Shown: one piece after another, positions 1 to 9,082 of the stretch | Layout of the letters: each line of letters starts with the position of its first letter | Position numbering within the stretch: the stretch's first letter is position 1 | Source: Gammaproteobacteria bacterium | GTDB taxonomy: Bacteria > Pseudomonadota > Gammaproteobacteria > Berkiellales > Berkiellaceae | Length of the DNA stretch: 64,000 nucleotides | NCBI GenBank assembly: GCA_016191245.1 | Contig: JACPOY010000006.1 | Coordinates: 62,001-126,000, forward strand | Direction: 5' to 3' | Translations under genes and position numbers: made by a program | Notes under the pieces: generated by a model | The model's database searches: none | Seen by the model: only the letters and a program-made list of their open reading frames with translations | What the model was told of the DNA's origin: nothing

Positions 1-2
1 CC

Positions 3-278
3 ACGGCATGTGCAGTGTTAAAAGATTCGGCTACTCGCCAACAAGTGCACGTCATTCAAGAACATTTGCGCTTATTAGCCCAAGATTTCACCCGCTTTGA
101 AAAACGTATGGATAATTTATCTCGGCATATTCAGCAAGCCCATAGCGATGTCGAGCAAGTACAAACTTCGGCGCAAAAAATCACCAAGCGTTTTACCCAA
201 ATTGAAAAGGTAGAATTAGAAGTCCTACCCCAAGATGAAAATCTGGCATTACCTGATTTATTGGAGGATACCTTATGA
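3..278 (+). CDS. rmuC: RmuC family protein, C-terminal end (5' truncated by window)
   Basis: The frame is open from the window edge, so this is the last ~92 residues of a longer gene. The sequence matches the C-terminal part of RmuC, with a region reading HIQEHLRLLAQDF, then a helical stretch around RFEKRMDNLSRHI and the tail ITKRFTQIEKVEL. RmuC proteins are putative nuclease-fold, coiled-coil proteins that limit recombination-driven rearrangement. A GTG at 15 is internal and should not be taken as the start. The stop overlaps the next gene's ATG by four bases (ATGA), so the two are probably cotranscribed and translationally coupled. Confidence 0.85.
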   Translation, partial: TACAVLKDSATRQQVHVIQEHLRLLAQDFTRFEKRMDNLSRHIQQAHSDVEQVQTSAQKITKRFTQIEKVELEVLPQDENLALPDLLEDTL

Positions 279-979
279 CTCGCAATCTAACTGTCCAAGA
301 AAGACAAAAAATTGAAAAATTTTCAAATTCAGTTAATGCAGTAATCACCCCTTGGCAACCAACGGATTCTCAAAATGACCGTGACAGCGCTGTCCCAGGA
401 CTTATCAAAAATCTTTTATTGAAACTTGTGCCATTAAGTTCAAATGATCATCTAATCGATTATGCAGAGACTTTGAAAGATCATGAAAATCAAGAAGAGA
501 TCCTTTCATGGTTAGAAGCAATTAATGCGCTCAATATAAAAATGACCAAAGGCAAGTTGTTAGATCAAGAAAGTTTATATAGTCTATATCGTAATATATA
601 TCGAGTAGCACTCTATCTTGGCAGAGATACTAATTTACACTTTGCAGCCAATGCCTTGAACGTTTTGAGCCAACTTTCTCAGTCATTATCAAAAGAATCA
701 TTGCTCGCAAAAGTTAAGCCCTTGATAACTTTATTTAAGACAGCCCAAAATAACAAGCCACCTAAACGACATTACTATGAGCCCGACTATCCGGTTTATA
801 TTAGTGAAGAAGAAATTCTTGAGCACTTGGAACCAAAACGTCGTCCTGCATTATTGTACCGCACCTGTTCGGATACAGCAGTCATCACGAAGATTCGCGG
901 CGAACAGCACAAAAAATATGATGAGATGAGTCCATTAAAACCACGCAAGCTTTTTGCGCCGTTAACGCGACCTCATTAA
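275..979 (+). CDS. Hypothetical cytoplasmic protein
   Basis: This 234-residue protein is not recognised. It starts inside the rmuC stop (ATGA overlap). It has no signal peptide or membrane segment. Residues 40-160 look mostly helical, including a Leu/Ser-rich stretch near 130-145, and the C-terminus is basic and Pro-rich. Its stop overlaps the stop of the convergent EamA transporter gene by a few bases, so the two coding ends are packed tail to tail. The function cannot be inferred beyond its coupling to rmuC. Confidence 0.6.
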   Translation: MTRNLTVQERQKIEKFSNSVNAVITPWQPTDSQNDRDSAVPGLIKNLLLKLVPLSSNDHLIDYAETLKDHENQEEILSWLEAINALNIKMTKGKLLDQESLYSLYRNIYRVALYLGRDTNLHFAANALNVLSQLSQSLSKESLLAKVKPLITLFKTAQNNKPPKRHYYEPDYPVYISEEEILEHLEPKRRPALLYRTCSDTAVITKIRGEQHKKYDEMSPLKPRKLFAPLTRPH

Positions 980-1875
980 ATCCATTTTTTTCTGGCGGAT
1001 AAACTAAAGCCAATAAAGGCAAGCACTATCCAGATTGCCCAGGGAGCGGGTAGTTCGGTAAATGCAACATAGCCAACAATGGTATTAAGAATAAACTGAC
1101 AGATATCAAAAGGCGCAAGAAAACTGACTTCGGCATAAACTAAGGCAGAACTAACGCAATAAATAGCAAGTGCTGTTAAACCGCCCGCTAAAATCAGCCA
1201 TGGCCAGTGGCTCCAATCCGGAGTGACCCAATGCATCATGGCAGGAATAAATGATACCGGGACGATAAAAATAAATAAGTAACTGGTCAAAGTTTGTGCT
1301 GTTTCGCCTAACTGCGCTAAACGTCTTGTGACGAGTTTTGCCATGGCAAAGAAAAAAGCTGCAGATCCGATAAATAATAAACCTTTAAGATTCGATTTAT
1401 TCTCTAACAATACCGAGCCAGGATGCAGCAAAATACAAGCACCTATCAATGAAAGTACAATAATACTTCCTCTTATCCAGCCAAACTTTTCTTTTAAAAA
1501 CCATTTAGCGCCAATGACACCAATCATAGGTCCCACAATACTCAAAGCAACAGCTTGTGCCAGAGGCATGAAAACCAAAGCAAAATACCAAGAGATAATG
1601 GCAATAGCAGAAGTTAAAACCCGCAAAAGATGCAAAATAAAATGATTTGGAACAAGCGCCATTTTTCCGCGGCGAATCATCCAAGGCAAGAGTAATAACA
1701 ATGCAAAGAGATCTTGGAAAAAAACAATTTCATAAACACTTAAATGTTTATCCAGCGCAGCATCAACTCCCCCAGATAGATATCTAGCGATAGCATTCAA
1801 TCCTGCATAACAAGCAAAGCCTGCTACCTTCCATGAAGCACCAAGTAAAGATTTATCACGACTGTGGGTGGACAA
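976..1875 (-). CDS. EamA/DMT-superfamily transporter
   Basis: The 299-residue, very hydrophobic protein has about ten membrane segments arranged as two EamA halves, the usual size and layout of the drug/metabolite transporter superfamily. Landmarks are the first helix with the YAGLNAIARY stretch, a LIGACILL segment near the middle and a short basic C-terminus (SARKKW). The start is a TTG with a clear AGAGGAG ribosome site about ten bases upstream (near 1887-1893). Substrates in this family range from amino acids to nucleotide metabolites, so none is assigned. The gene stands alone, convergent with the preceding one. Confidence 0.85.
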   Translation of the reverse strand: MSTHSRDKSLLGASWKVAGFACYAGLNAIARYLSGGVDAALDKHLSVYEIVFFQDLFALLLLLPWMIRRGKMALVPNHFILHLLRVLTSAIAIISWYFALVFMPLAQAVALSIVGPMIGVIGAKWFLKEKFGWIRGSIIVLSLIGACILLHPGSVLLENKSNLKGLLFIGSAAFFFAMAKLVTRRLAQLGETAQTLTSYLFIFIVPVSFIPAMMHWVTPDWSHWPWLILAGGLTALAIYCVSSALVYAEVSFLAPFDICQFILNTIVGYVAFTELPAPWAIWIVLAFIGFSLSARKKWI

Positions 1876-2040
1876 AACCCGCGACTCCTCTGGACAAATT
1901 TGAGCGCAGATTATACGAGTCCCTTCCTTTAAAAGAAAGAAAGCACAGCAAATGTTATCTAGTTAAATAATCAGCTAAAGCAAGAAACCGAACCTTCATC
2001 TACAATTAAAATGTCCCATAATACCTAGGGTTAACCTCCA

Positions 2041-3117
2041 ATGTTTAAAAAACTTGTTGACCGACTCATAGATTGGATAGCCGAGGAAAGACCAAACACC
2101 GACTTTCCTTTATGCGATTTTGATAGAATTCGCTACGAAATCCGTCCATGCGATGTACTATTGATAGAAGGTCGAAGTCGCGTGAGTGAGGTTATCAAAC
2201 AGGTTACGCAAAGCGCTTGGTCGCACTCTTGCCTGTATATAGGTCGTATTCACGATGTTGATGATGCAGAACTCAGAAAAAAACTGATTGAACACTTTCA
2301 GGGCGATCCTGATGTCCAATTGGTGATCGAAGGTTATCTTGGCAAAGGTACCATTGTGAGTCCCTTGGATAATTATAAAAGCGATCATATTCGGATCTGT
2401 CGCCCAAGAGGTTTATCACGGCATGATGCACAACAAGTCATTGCTTTTGCTATCAATAAATTAGGTACCGGCTATGATATTAGGCAATTATTTGATCTAG
2501 CACGTTTTCTCTTCCCTTGGTCTTTTCTCCCTAGACGTTGGCGCTCAAGCTTATTTCAACATAATGTCGGTGAACCTACCAAAACAGTATGCTCTACCAT
2601 GATAGCTGAAGCATTTTCATCTATCGATTTTCCGATCTTACCTGTTGTCAAACAGCATGAAGAATCTGGGATAGAATTATTTATTCGCAATCCACGTTTA
2701 TTTACACCCCGTGATTTTGATTATTCACCTTATTTTGAAATCATTAAATATCCTTTTGTTGGCTATGCGGAAAGTCCTTATCGCAATTTACCTTGGAATC
2801 GTCAAGGTATGTTTAGTCATGATGGGGAAAATATATCTACTCTCAAAAAACCTGTCATTGAACCTCGGCCAGAACCTATACTTGAATTAAAAGAAAGAAT
2901 AAAAATAAGATTAAGTTTTAAGCATAAAGAAAAAGATAAAGATAAAATTGAAGAAAAAGACAAAAACAATGATGATGGCTCTATTAGCCATGATACTTCA
3001 AAAGACGATCCCAAAAATGAATTGCATCTGCCAGACAATATCAATGCCAACATATTTGCCATTATATCTTTGCGCTTTTCTCAGCTATTTGCTAAGAAAT
3101 CAGAAAAAATGTTATAA
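2041..3117 (+). CDS. Permuted papain-like amidase (YaeF/YiiX, C92-type)
   Basis: The 358-residue protein has the circularly permuted NlpC/P60 order, in which the histidine comes first and the cysteine later. The His lies in SHSCLYIG (His62) and the Cys in TVCSTMIAEAF (Cys184), with YDIRQLFDL between them. The family cleaves amide or thioester bonds in lipids or peptidoglycan-like substrates. There is no signal peptide. After the catalytic domain comes a charged low-complexity tail (about residues 280-330, rich in Lys, Asp and Glu) unlike typical YiiX. The catalytic dyad is seen; the substrate and a possible host-directed role are unknown. Confidence 0.75.
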   Translation: MFKKLVDRLIDWIAEERPNTDFPLCDFDRIRYEIRPCDVLLIEGRSRVSEVIKQVTQSAWSHSCLYIGRIHDVDDAELRKKLIEHFQGDPDVQLVIEGYLGKGTIVSPLDNYKSDHIRICRPRGLSRHDAQQVIAFAINKLGTGYDIRQLFDLARFLFPWSFLPRRWRSSLFQHNVGEPTKTVCSTMIAEAFSSIDFPILPVVKQHEESGIELFIRNPRLFTPRDFDYSPYFEIIKYPFVGYAESPYRNLPWNRQGMFSHDGENISTLKKPVIEPRPEPILELKERIKIRLSFKHKEKDKDKIEEKDKNNDDGSISHDTSKDDPKNELHLPDNINANIFAIISLRFSQLFAKKSEKML

Positions 3118-3200
3118 AGATAACAAATCATTTGAATCTTTTATAAAGCACTTCAATCACGAAACATTTATCATTAAGATATAATACTCTGCTTCCAATT

Positions 3201-3303
3201 CCCTTCTACCGCTTGCGGGAGAAGGTGGCGCAAAGCGCCGGATGAGGGTCTTAAGATTTGGACCCCTCACCCTAACCCTCTCCCGCGAAGTGGTAGAGGG
3301 GAC
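3201..3303. repeat. GC-rich dispersed palindromic repeat, copy 1 (two-arm)
   Basis: Two inverted arms, TTGCGGGAGAAGG..GGATGAGGG and CCCCTCACCCTAACCCTCTCC, flank a short spacer. Together they can form a hairpin in the gap between the amidase gene and the hydrolase gene. The same arm sequence recurs near 7.2, 20.8 and 46.5 kb. This copy is degenerate: GGTGGCGCAAAGCGCC is inserted in the left arm. It resembles REP-type intergenic repeats. Confidence 0.8.
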
Positions 3304-3353
3304 AAGAGCTTAAGATTTAGCTTTATTAGCTCAAAGATCAAAAGGTAAATAAG

Positions 3354-4151
3354 TTGCCAACCTTTCTTAATTCTACGATATTAAGCATTCTGCAATATAT
3401 GCTTGTAGGCTATGTGTTGCTTGCTGCAGGATTTTATTTCTTAGCAGATTCGGTTATGTTTGCGCCACAGTATCCAAGCTATCGTGATTCAAGCGACATT
3501 ATAAAATTACAGACTAAAAGTGGAAAAAAAATATCAGCCATTTATTTGCCCAATCCTCATGCTAAATACACTATATTGTTTAGTCATGGTAACGCTGAAG
3601 ATATTGGGGTAATGCTCCCCTTTTTACAGCTCTACCAACAACAGGGTTTTTCAATTCTTGCTTATGATTACCAAGGTTATGGAACTAGTGAAGGTAGACC
3701 ATCTGAAAAAAATACTTATCAGGATATTCAAGCTGCTTATGATTTTTTAACTAAAGACCAAGGAATACCTCCCGAAAATATTATTCTCCATGGACGTTCT
3801 TTGGGATCAGGACCTAGTGTTTACCTTGCAAAATCAGCATCTGTCAAAGCTCTTATTTTAGAAAGTTCCTTTGTCAGCGCCTTTAGAGTTGAAACAAAGA
3901 TCCCGCTCTTTCCTTTTGATAAATACCCTAATATCAATATAATTTCTGATTTAAAGATCCCGCTGCTGGTTATTCATGGGACCAAAGATAGTATCATCGC
4001 CACCTGGCATGGCAAAAAATTATTTGCAGCAAGTCCTGGATTCAAGCAATCTTATTGGGTGAATGGAGCAGATCATAATAATCTTTATCAAATTGCCCAA
4101 GAACAGTATTGGATTACAATTAAAAATTTTATTCAACAATTAGAAAACTAA
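3354..4151 (+). CDS. Membrane-anchored alpha/beta hydrolase (BEM46/ABHD17-like)
   Basis: The 265-residue protein has one N-terminal membrane anchor (about 14-32) and an alpha/beta hydrolase fold. SHGNAEDIG supplies the oxyanion region, HGRSLGSG is the nucleophile elbow (Ser149), HGTKDS carries the acid (Asp212) and GADHNN the histidine (His241), so the triad is complete. Relatives are serine hydrolases and thioesterases of unknown or depalmitoylating activity; the substrate here is unknown. The start is a TTG with AAAGGT upstream; an internal ATG at residue 16 would still keep most of the anchor. It is followed closely by the YchJ-like gene. Confidence 0.8.
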   Translation: MPTFLNSTILSILQYMLVGYVLLAAGFYFLADSVMFAPQYPSYRDSSDIIKLQTKSGKKISAIYLPNPHAKYTILFSHGNAEDIGVMLPFLQLYQQQGFSILAYDYQGYGTSEGRPSEKNTYQDIQAAYDFLTKDQGIPPENIILHGRSLGSGPSVYLAKSASVKALILESSFVSAFRVETKIPLFPFDKYPNINIISDLKIPLLVIHGTKDSIIATWHGKKLFAASPGFKQSYWVNGADHNNLYQIAQEQYWITIKNFIQQLEN

Positions 4152-4167
4152 AATAAAGATAATAATC

Positions 4168-4575
4168 ATGAATGAACTTTGTCCATGTGGACTAAATAAA
4201 CCATATGAGAATTGCTGTGGTCTATATATTGAAAATGACATACCAGCCCCTACTCCTGAAGCTTTGATGCGTTCTCGCTATAGTGCCTATGTGTTTGCTA
4301 AAGTGGCTTATATAGCACAAACCATGAAAGACGAGCCCCTACGACAGTTTAAACCCGAGGATGTCGTCAAATGGTTGGCCGACGTCAAATGGCAGGGATT
4401 AAAAGTTATTCAGCAACGTGTAAAATCTGATAAGTTAGGATTTGTCAGTTTTGAAGCTAAATATTTGTATCAAGGGAACCAAGAATCTATTTGTGAAAAA
4501 AGTGAATTTCATAAAATTGGGGATAGATGGTTTTATGTAGGTGGGAAATCCTTAAACCCCAATACAAAATGGTAA
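4168..4575 (+). CDS. ychJ: YchJ-like SEC-C motif protein (UPF0225)
   Basis: The protein has 135 residues. A SEC-C zinc motif lies at the N-terminus (CPCGLNKPYENCC, residues 5-17), followed by the NTF2-like body of the YchJ family, with the characteristic ALMRSRYSAYVF and a FHKIGDRWFYVGG end. The SEC-C cysteines should bind one zinc. The biochemical function of the family is not established. It lies 16 bases after the hydrolase gene and 21 bases before the serine biosynthesis fusion gene, on the same strand, so an operon is likely. Confidence 0.85.
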   Translation: MNELCPCGLNKPYENCCGLYIENDIPAPTPEALMRSRYSAYVFAKVAYIAQTMKDEPLRQFKPEDVVKWLADVKWQGLKVIQQRVKSDKLGFVSFEAKYLYQGNQESICEKSEFHKIGDRWFYVGGKSLNPNTKW

Positions 4576-4596
4576 ACTAGCCGGAGTAGTGATAGC

Positions 4597-6495
4597 GTGA
4601 CAGCTAATAACAGAATTTATATTTTTGATTTTGATAGTACCTTTATTCAAGTAGAAGCGCTTGATGTTCTCGCTGAAATTGGTCTTGCCAATCTTCCTGA
4701 TAAACATGAGCGCTTAAAGACCATTGCCGATATCACGAAAGCTGCCATGGAAGGACGCTTTTCCTATCAAGAAAGTTTGCAAGAACGCATTCCTCTTTTA
4801 AACTTATCGGCTGCACATATTGAGCAAGCACTTACCATTCTGAAGCAAAAAATCACGCCTTCCTTTGAAAGAAATATTGATTTTTTCAAGAAAAATGCCG
4901 ACTCTATTTACATTTTTTCTGGTGCATTTATTGAAATTGTTTGGCCTTGTGTGCAATCGTTTGGTATTAAACGCAACCATGTTTTTGCCAATCGATTACT
5001 CTATGATTTTGAGGGTAATTTCATCGATTATGATAGAAATAATCCTTTAGCCCAAGATCAAGGAAAAGTAAAACTAGCACATCAATTAAAACTTGCCGGT
5101 GATATCATCATCATCGGTGATGGTTATACCGATTATGAAGTCAAAGCTGCAGGTATTGCTAATACTTTTGTTGCTTTTACAGAAAATGTGAAAAGAGAAT
5201 CTGTTATCGAACAGGCTGATGTGGTGGTTGATGAATTAGAAGGCTTATTTCTGGCCTGTCAGATCCCTTATAGCGATAAAAGCTCGCATAAAAAAGCGCT
5301 CTTACTTGAAAATATTCATCCTGAGGTTACACATTATTTTAAAAATTTAGGTTATGAAGTCGAAAATCATAAAAATGCACTTGAAGGCAAAATGCTGCTT
5401 GAAAAAATGCAAGGCGTTAATGTCTTAGGGATCCGTTCAAAAACTGAAGTCACTTCAGAAATCATTGAACAATGCCCATCCCTTGAGGCCGTTGGGGCAT
5501 TTTGCATTGGAACAAATCAAATCAGCCTACAAACTTGTTCACAAAAAGGCATCGCCGCATTTAACGCCCCCTATAGCAATACACGTAGTGTTGTAGAATT
5601 AGCAATGGGGGAAATTATTTTACTGGTGCGACAAGCCGCAGGACAAAATAATAAATTATGTAAAGGAAAATGGGATAAATCCAGTCAAGGCGCTCACGAA
5701 GTTCGTGGAAAAACCTTAGGCATTATCGGCTACGGCAATATAGGTTCCCAGCTTTCTATTTTGGCTGAAAGTATGGGCATGCGCGTTTTATTTTACGATA
5801 TAGAAGATAAACTCGCCTTAGGAAATGCTAAAGCCTGCCATTCTCTTGAAGATTTATTAAATTTATCTGATGTTGTCTCTGTACATGTCGATGGCAGAAA
5901 AGAAAATAAGAATCTCATCACAAGTAAAGAAATCGCAATGATGAAAGATGGCGTTGTATTTCTAAATTTAGCAAGAGGCTTTATCGTTGACATTGATGCT
6001 TTAACACAGGCCTTACAATCTGGCAAAATTGCTGGCGTTGGCATCGATGTCTATCCAGAAGAACCACATAGCTCAAAAGCTGATTTTATTTGCTCCTTGC
6101 AACAGTTTGAGAATGTATTTTTGACCCCTCATATTGGTGGCAGCACCGAAGAAGCCCAACAAAATATTGGTGAGTATGTTTCTAAAAATTTACATGCCTA
6201 TATCTCTGATGGTTCCTCTATTGGTAGCGTGAATTTTCCGCAGTTAAATTTACCAACGATGAATCATCCTCAAAGAATTATTCATATTCATAAAAATGTG
6301 CCCGGGATCTTAGCAAAAATTAACAGTCTCTTTGCTCAACATGAATGTAATATTGAAGGACAGTTTCTCAAAACCAATGATGAGATTGGTTATGTGATAA
6401 CCGATATTAACCGTGAAATAGAAGCCAAAATGCTTGAACAATTACAGGCAATTAAACATACCATTAGGGTGAGGATCTTGAACAAACCAAGTTAG
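4597..6495 (+). CDS. serA: Phosphoserine phosphatase-phosphoglycerate dehydrogenase fusion (SerB-SerA)
   Basis: One 632-residue chain holds two serine biosynthesis enzymes. Residues 1-225 are a HAD phosphatase of the phosphoserine phosphatase type: nucleophile motif DFDST (11-15), Ser108 in FSGAF, VFANRL near 129, Lys157, and GDGYTD (174-179). Residues 228-632 follow E. coli SerA almost throughout: NAD-binding GYGNIG (378-383), catalytic Arg460 in NLARG, Glu489, His512 in LTPHIGGST, and a C-terminal ACT domain (560-632) for serine feedback. The fusion would catalyse steps 1 and 3 of the pathway; SerC is not in the window. The GTG start has GGAG upstream. All catalytic residues appear intact. 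Confidence 0.9.
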   Translation: MTANNRIYIFDFDSTFIQVEALDVLAEIGLANLPDKHERLKTIADITKAAMEGRFSYQESLQERIPLLNLSAAHIEQALTILKQKITPSFERNIDFFKKNADSIYIFSGAFIEIVWPCVQSFGIKRNHVFANRLLYDFEGNFIDYDRNNPLAQDQGKVKLAHQLKLAGDIIIIGDGYTDYEVKAAGIANTFVAFTENVKRESVIEQADVVVDELEGLFLACQIPYSDKSSHKKALLLENIHPEVTHYFKNLGYEVENHKNALEGKMLLEKMQGVNVLGIRSKTEVTSEIIEQCPSLEAVGAFCIGTNQISLQTCSQKGIAAFNAPYSNTRSVVELAMGEIILLVRQAAGQNNKLCKGKWDKSSQGAHEVRGKTLGIIGYGNIGSQLSILAESMGMRVLFYDIEDKLALGNAKACHSLEDLLNLSDVVSVHVDGRKENKNLITSKEIAMMKDGVVFLNLARGFIVDIDALTQALQSGKIAGVGIDVYPEEPHSSKADFICSLQQFENVFLTPHIGGSTEEAQQNIGEYVSKNLHAYISDGSSIGSVNFPQLNLPTMNHPQRIIHIHKNVPGILAKINSLFAQHECNIEGQFLKTNDEIGYVITDINREIEAKMLEQLQAIKHTIRVRILNKPS

Positions 6496-6558
6496 TTTGT
6501 CGACAAACACTCGCCGGCTATCGGTACTTTTACTACGACAATCTGGCGATCGTAGTAA
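6495..6558. repeat. Palindrome and hairpin after serBA
   Basis: A perfect 14-bp palindrome (GTTTGTCGACAAAC, 6495-6508) begins at the last base of the stop codon. A 9-bp perfect stem TTACTACGA/TCGTAGTAA (6530-6538 with 6550-6558, 11-base loop) follows. Neither has a clear T-run, so a simple intrinsic terminator is not supported. They may be a protein-binding site or the remains of a repeat. Confidence 0.5.
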
Positions 6559-6618
6559 GCATTTATTGCTCGTGATATTTACTCTCCATGAATTACATAA
6601 TTTTTTAGGGTAAATAAA

Positions 6619-7173
6619 ATGAGTTTCAATATTTCAAAACAATATTCTCTGATAGGTTTAGGGATTGCCTCTTTAGGTATTGCAGGATTTTTTGGTCTGC
6701 AAACTTTATATTTAAGTGCAACGGTCGCAGCGCTTGGCGCTTATGCGCTTTTCCCAGAAAAAGTAGGTAATTTTGTTAAAAACAATCGCCCCTTGCTCCT
6801 TGGTGGTGCAGTAGGATTTCTTTGGTGGGGTCCATTAGGCATGCTCACATTAGGATATCTTGGACATTTTCTATCTGAAAAATATGATCAAGCTACTCAA
6901 AAAGCAGAACAAGTATTAAATACGCTTAACTATGCAGCAGAGCCTGTTAGAGTTATCGGCAATGCACCAAGATCGTTATGGAATAGTTTCAAAGATGCAC
7001 TGAATTTATCAACTGAAGCACCAATTGATTTACGCGAAGACGGATTAGATGCTGCTAATGTGCTGCGATTTCAAGCTCCAACCCCCATAGCGAGAATTGA
7101 AGCTCGACCTTCATCTTTAGTAGAAAATAACGAAGATTTTGTTCTCTCAGGACGTAGACGATATAGTAATTAG
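6619..7173 (+). CDS. Hypothetical small inner-membrane protein
   Basis: The protein has 184 residues and no recognised family. Three hydrophobic stretches (about 11-28, 29-47 and 57-85, the last containing GFLWWGPLGMLTLGYLGHF) suggest two or three membrane passes near the N-terminus. A soluble, weakly charged C-terminal half ends in an Arg-rich GRRRYSN. It starts at an ATG after a GGTAAATAAA leader. It follows the serine fusion gene but is separated from it by palindromes. Confidence 0.6.
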   Translation: MSFNISKQYSLIGLGIASLGIAGFFGLQTLYLSATVAALGAYALFPEKVGNFVKNNRPLLLGGAVGFLWWGPLGMLTLGYLGHFLSEKYDQATQKAEQVLNTLNYAAEPVRVIGNAPRSLWNSFKDALNLSTEAPIDLREDGLDAANVLRFQAPTPIARIEARPSSLVENNEDFVLSGRRRYSN

Positions 7174-7200
7174 TTACATTGATTTAAAGAAATGGCACCT

Positions 7201-7325
7201 CTTACCCCTTCTCCCCTTGCGGGAGAAGGCAGGGATGAGGGGTGTCAAAGCAATCTTTATCGGCAAATTATTCAGATTAATACACCCCTCACCCTAACCC
7301 TCTCCCGCAAGGGGAGAGGGGATAA
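7201..7325. repeat. GC-rich dispersed palindromic repeat, copy 2 (two-arm)
   Basis: The left arm CTCCCCTTGCGGGAGAAGG and the right arm CCTCTCCCGCAAGGGGAGAG lie about 50 bases apart, inverted with respect to each other, between convergent genes (membrane protein and argS). This is one of the best-preserved copies of the family seen at 3.2, 20.8 and 46.5 kb. Each arm also has its own small internal hairpin (CTCCCC..GGGAG). Confidence 0.85.
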
Positions 7326-7353
7326 GAAAATCCTTTTATATATCAATTATCCA

Positions 7354-9081
7354 CTACATTCTTGTCACTGTCTTTAATCCTAAGATAGATAATCCTTGCT
7401 GCAATACATCGGCTGTTAGCTCACATAATGCTAAACGCTGATTTTGCTCAGAAACGCCCTCTACCCGACAATCCCTAAAGAAGCCATTAAATTTCTCAGC
7501 TAATTCAAACAAATACTCACACAAACGATTTGGCATCAAATCATCACTAATGGAATCTAAAATTTCAGCAAATTGACAAATATGCAATCCTAAAGCAATT
7601 TCGGACTCATGTTGTAAATCAATCTTGGACACTTGCGCATTAGGAATTTTACGTTTAATGCCATGAATACGCACGTAAGAATACATTAAAAAGGCTGCAG
7701 TGTTACCTTCAAAACGTAACATTTTATCGTAACTAAAAGCATAATCATGGGTACGATTACAGGATAAATCGGAATATTTTACAGCATTAATCCCTAATAC
7801 TGTTGCGATATCTTTCATTTCCTGGGGATCAAAACCCGCCTCTTTTTCTTTAGCACGTTCTTGTAAAATATTATAAGCTTTATCAATTGCAGTTGTTAAT
7901 AAATCAATGAGTTTCTCAGTTTCCCCTGAACGGGTTTTAAACTTCTTGCCATCTGGGCCTAATACCAGACCAAAAGGGACATGATCGGCTCTCACTTTCT
8001 GTGGATCTAAATACCCCGCGATTTCTGCCGCTTTAAATAACATGGCAAAATGCGTAGCTTGCCCTGCATCGGTGACATAAATCAATCGATTGCATTTTTC
8101 ATCTTCAATTCGATGACGAATAGAGGCCATATCGGTAGTGGCATAGTTATAACCTCCATCTGATTTTTGTAACATAAAGGGTAAGGGCTCACCTTCTCTA
8201 TTTACATATCCCTCTAAGAACATGCATTTTGCACCATCAGATACTTCAATTAGTTTCTTATTTTCTAAGTCTTTTATCGTGTCAGCCAGAAGCGGATTAT
8301 AAAAAGACTCTCCTCTTTCAGTAATATTGATATCGAGTAAATCATAAATTTCTTGATATGCTTTTCGAGAGATCTGACATATCGTGTGCCAATATTGAAG
8401 TGTTTGTGCATCACCACTTTGCAGTTTTACCACTTCAAGTTGTGACTGTTTCTTGAAATTTTCATCTTCATCAAATTGTTTCTTTGCTTCTTTATATAAC
8501 GTCACCAAAAAAGACAAATCTGCTGTTTTTTCATCGAACTTCACTTTGGGATCTTGAAGTTTTGCTATCAACATGCCAAAAGCTGTACCCCAATCGCCAA
8601 TATGATTAAGTCTTAAAACATCGTGACCTTGAAATTCTAAAAGCCTGGCTAATGAATCCCCAATAATAGTGGAACGCAAATGACCCACATGCATTTCTTT
8701 GGCTGTATTGGGCGATGAAAAATCAATGGCAATTTTAATGGGTTTATCAGCTTTTGCCTCACCTCTTATATCCTTGGTCATTTCTTGGCAAGATTGGGTA
8801 ATATATTTTGAAGTTAAACTAATATTGATAAAACCAGGGCCTGCGATTTCACACTTTTCAATTATTTCACTTTGCTCCCCTAAAGTTTCAAGCACTTTGA
8901 GTGAAATATCTCGTGGTGGCATTTTTAATAATTTGGTGAGTTTCATTGCACTATTGCATTGATAATGACCAAATCTAGCATGCGTGCTACGTGTGACTTC
9001 TATTTTTGTCGTTTTATCCAAATCTGGAAAAGCTTGTTGAAAAGCTTGAGAAAATTTATTTTCAATAATTTTAATGAGCAT
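7354..9081 (-). CDS. argS: Arginyl-tRNA synthetase
   Basis: The 575-residue class I synthetase charges tRNA-Arg in the cytoplasm. The N-terminal Add-1-like domain is followed by the signature SSPNTAKEMHVGHLRS, with HVGH at 131-134. A GPDGKKFKTRSGE segment takes the place of KMSKS, as usual in ArgS. The C-terminal DALR anticodon-binding domain contains SYVRIHGI and ends in KTVTRM, close to the family consensus ending in RM. The length is normal. The ATG lies one base after the stop of the dipeptidase gene, so the two are cotranscribed. Confidence 0.97.
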   Translation of the reverse strand: MLIKIIENKFSQAFQQAFPDLDKTTKIEVTRSTHARFGHYQCNSAMKLTKLLKMPPRDISLKVLETLGEQSEIIEKCEIAGPGFINISLTSKYITQSCQEMTKDIRGEAKADKPIKIAIDFSSPNTAKEMHVGHLRSTIIGDSLARLLEFQGHDVLRLNHIGDWGTAFGMLIAKLQDPKVKFDEKTADLSFLVTLYKEAKKQFDEDENFKKQSQLEVVKLQSGDAQTLQYWHTICQISRKAYQEIYDLLDINITERGESFYNPLLADTIKDLENKKLIEVSDGAKCMFLEGYVNREGEPLPFMLQKSDGGYNYATTDMASIRHRIEDEKCNRLIYVTDAGQATHFAMLFKAAEIAGYLDPQKVRADHVPFGLVLGPDGKKFKTRSGETEKLIDLLTTAIDKAYNILQERAKEKEAGFDPQEMKDIATVLGINAVKYSDLSCNRTHDYAFSYDKMLRFEGNTAAFLMYSYVRIHGIKRKIPNAQVSKIDLQHESEIALGLHICQFAEILDSISDDLMPNRLCEYLFELAEKFNGFFRDCRVEGVSEQNQRLALCELTADVLQQGLSILGLKTVTRM

Positions 9082-9082
9082 T

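Noticed and set aside
3201..3303. Intrinsic terminator for the amidase gene
   Set aside because: The stem is a member of a dispersed repeat family and no T-run follows in either direction, though it could still affect transcript ends.
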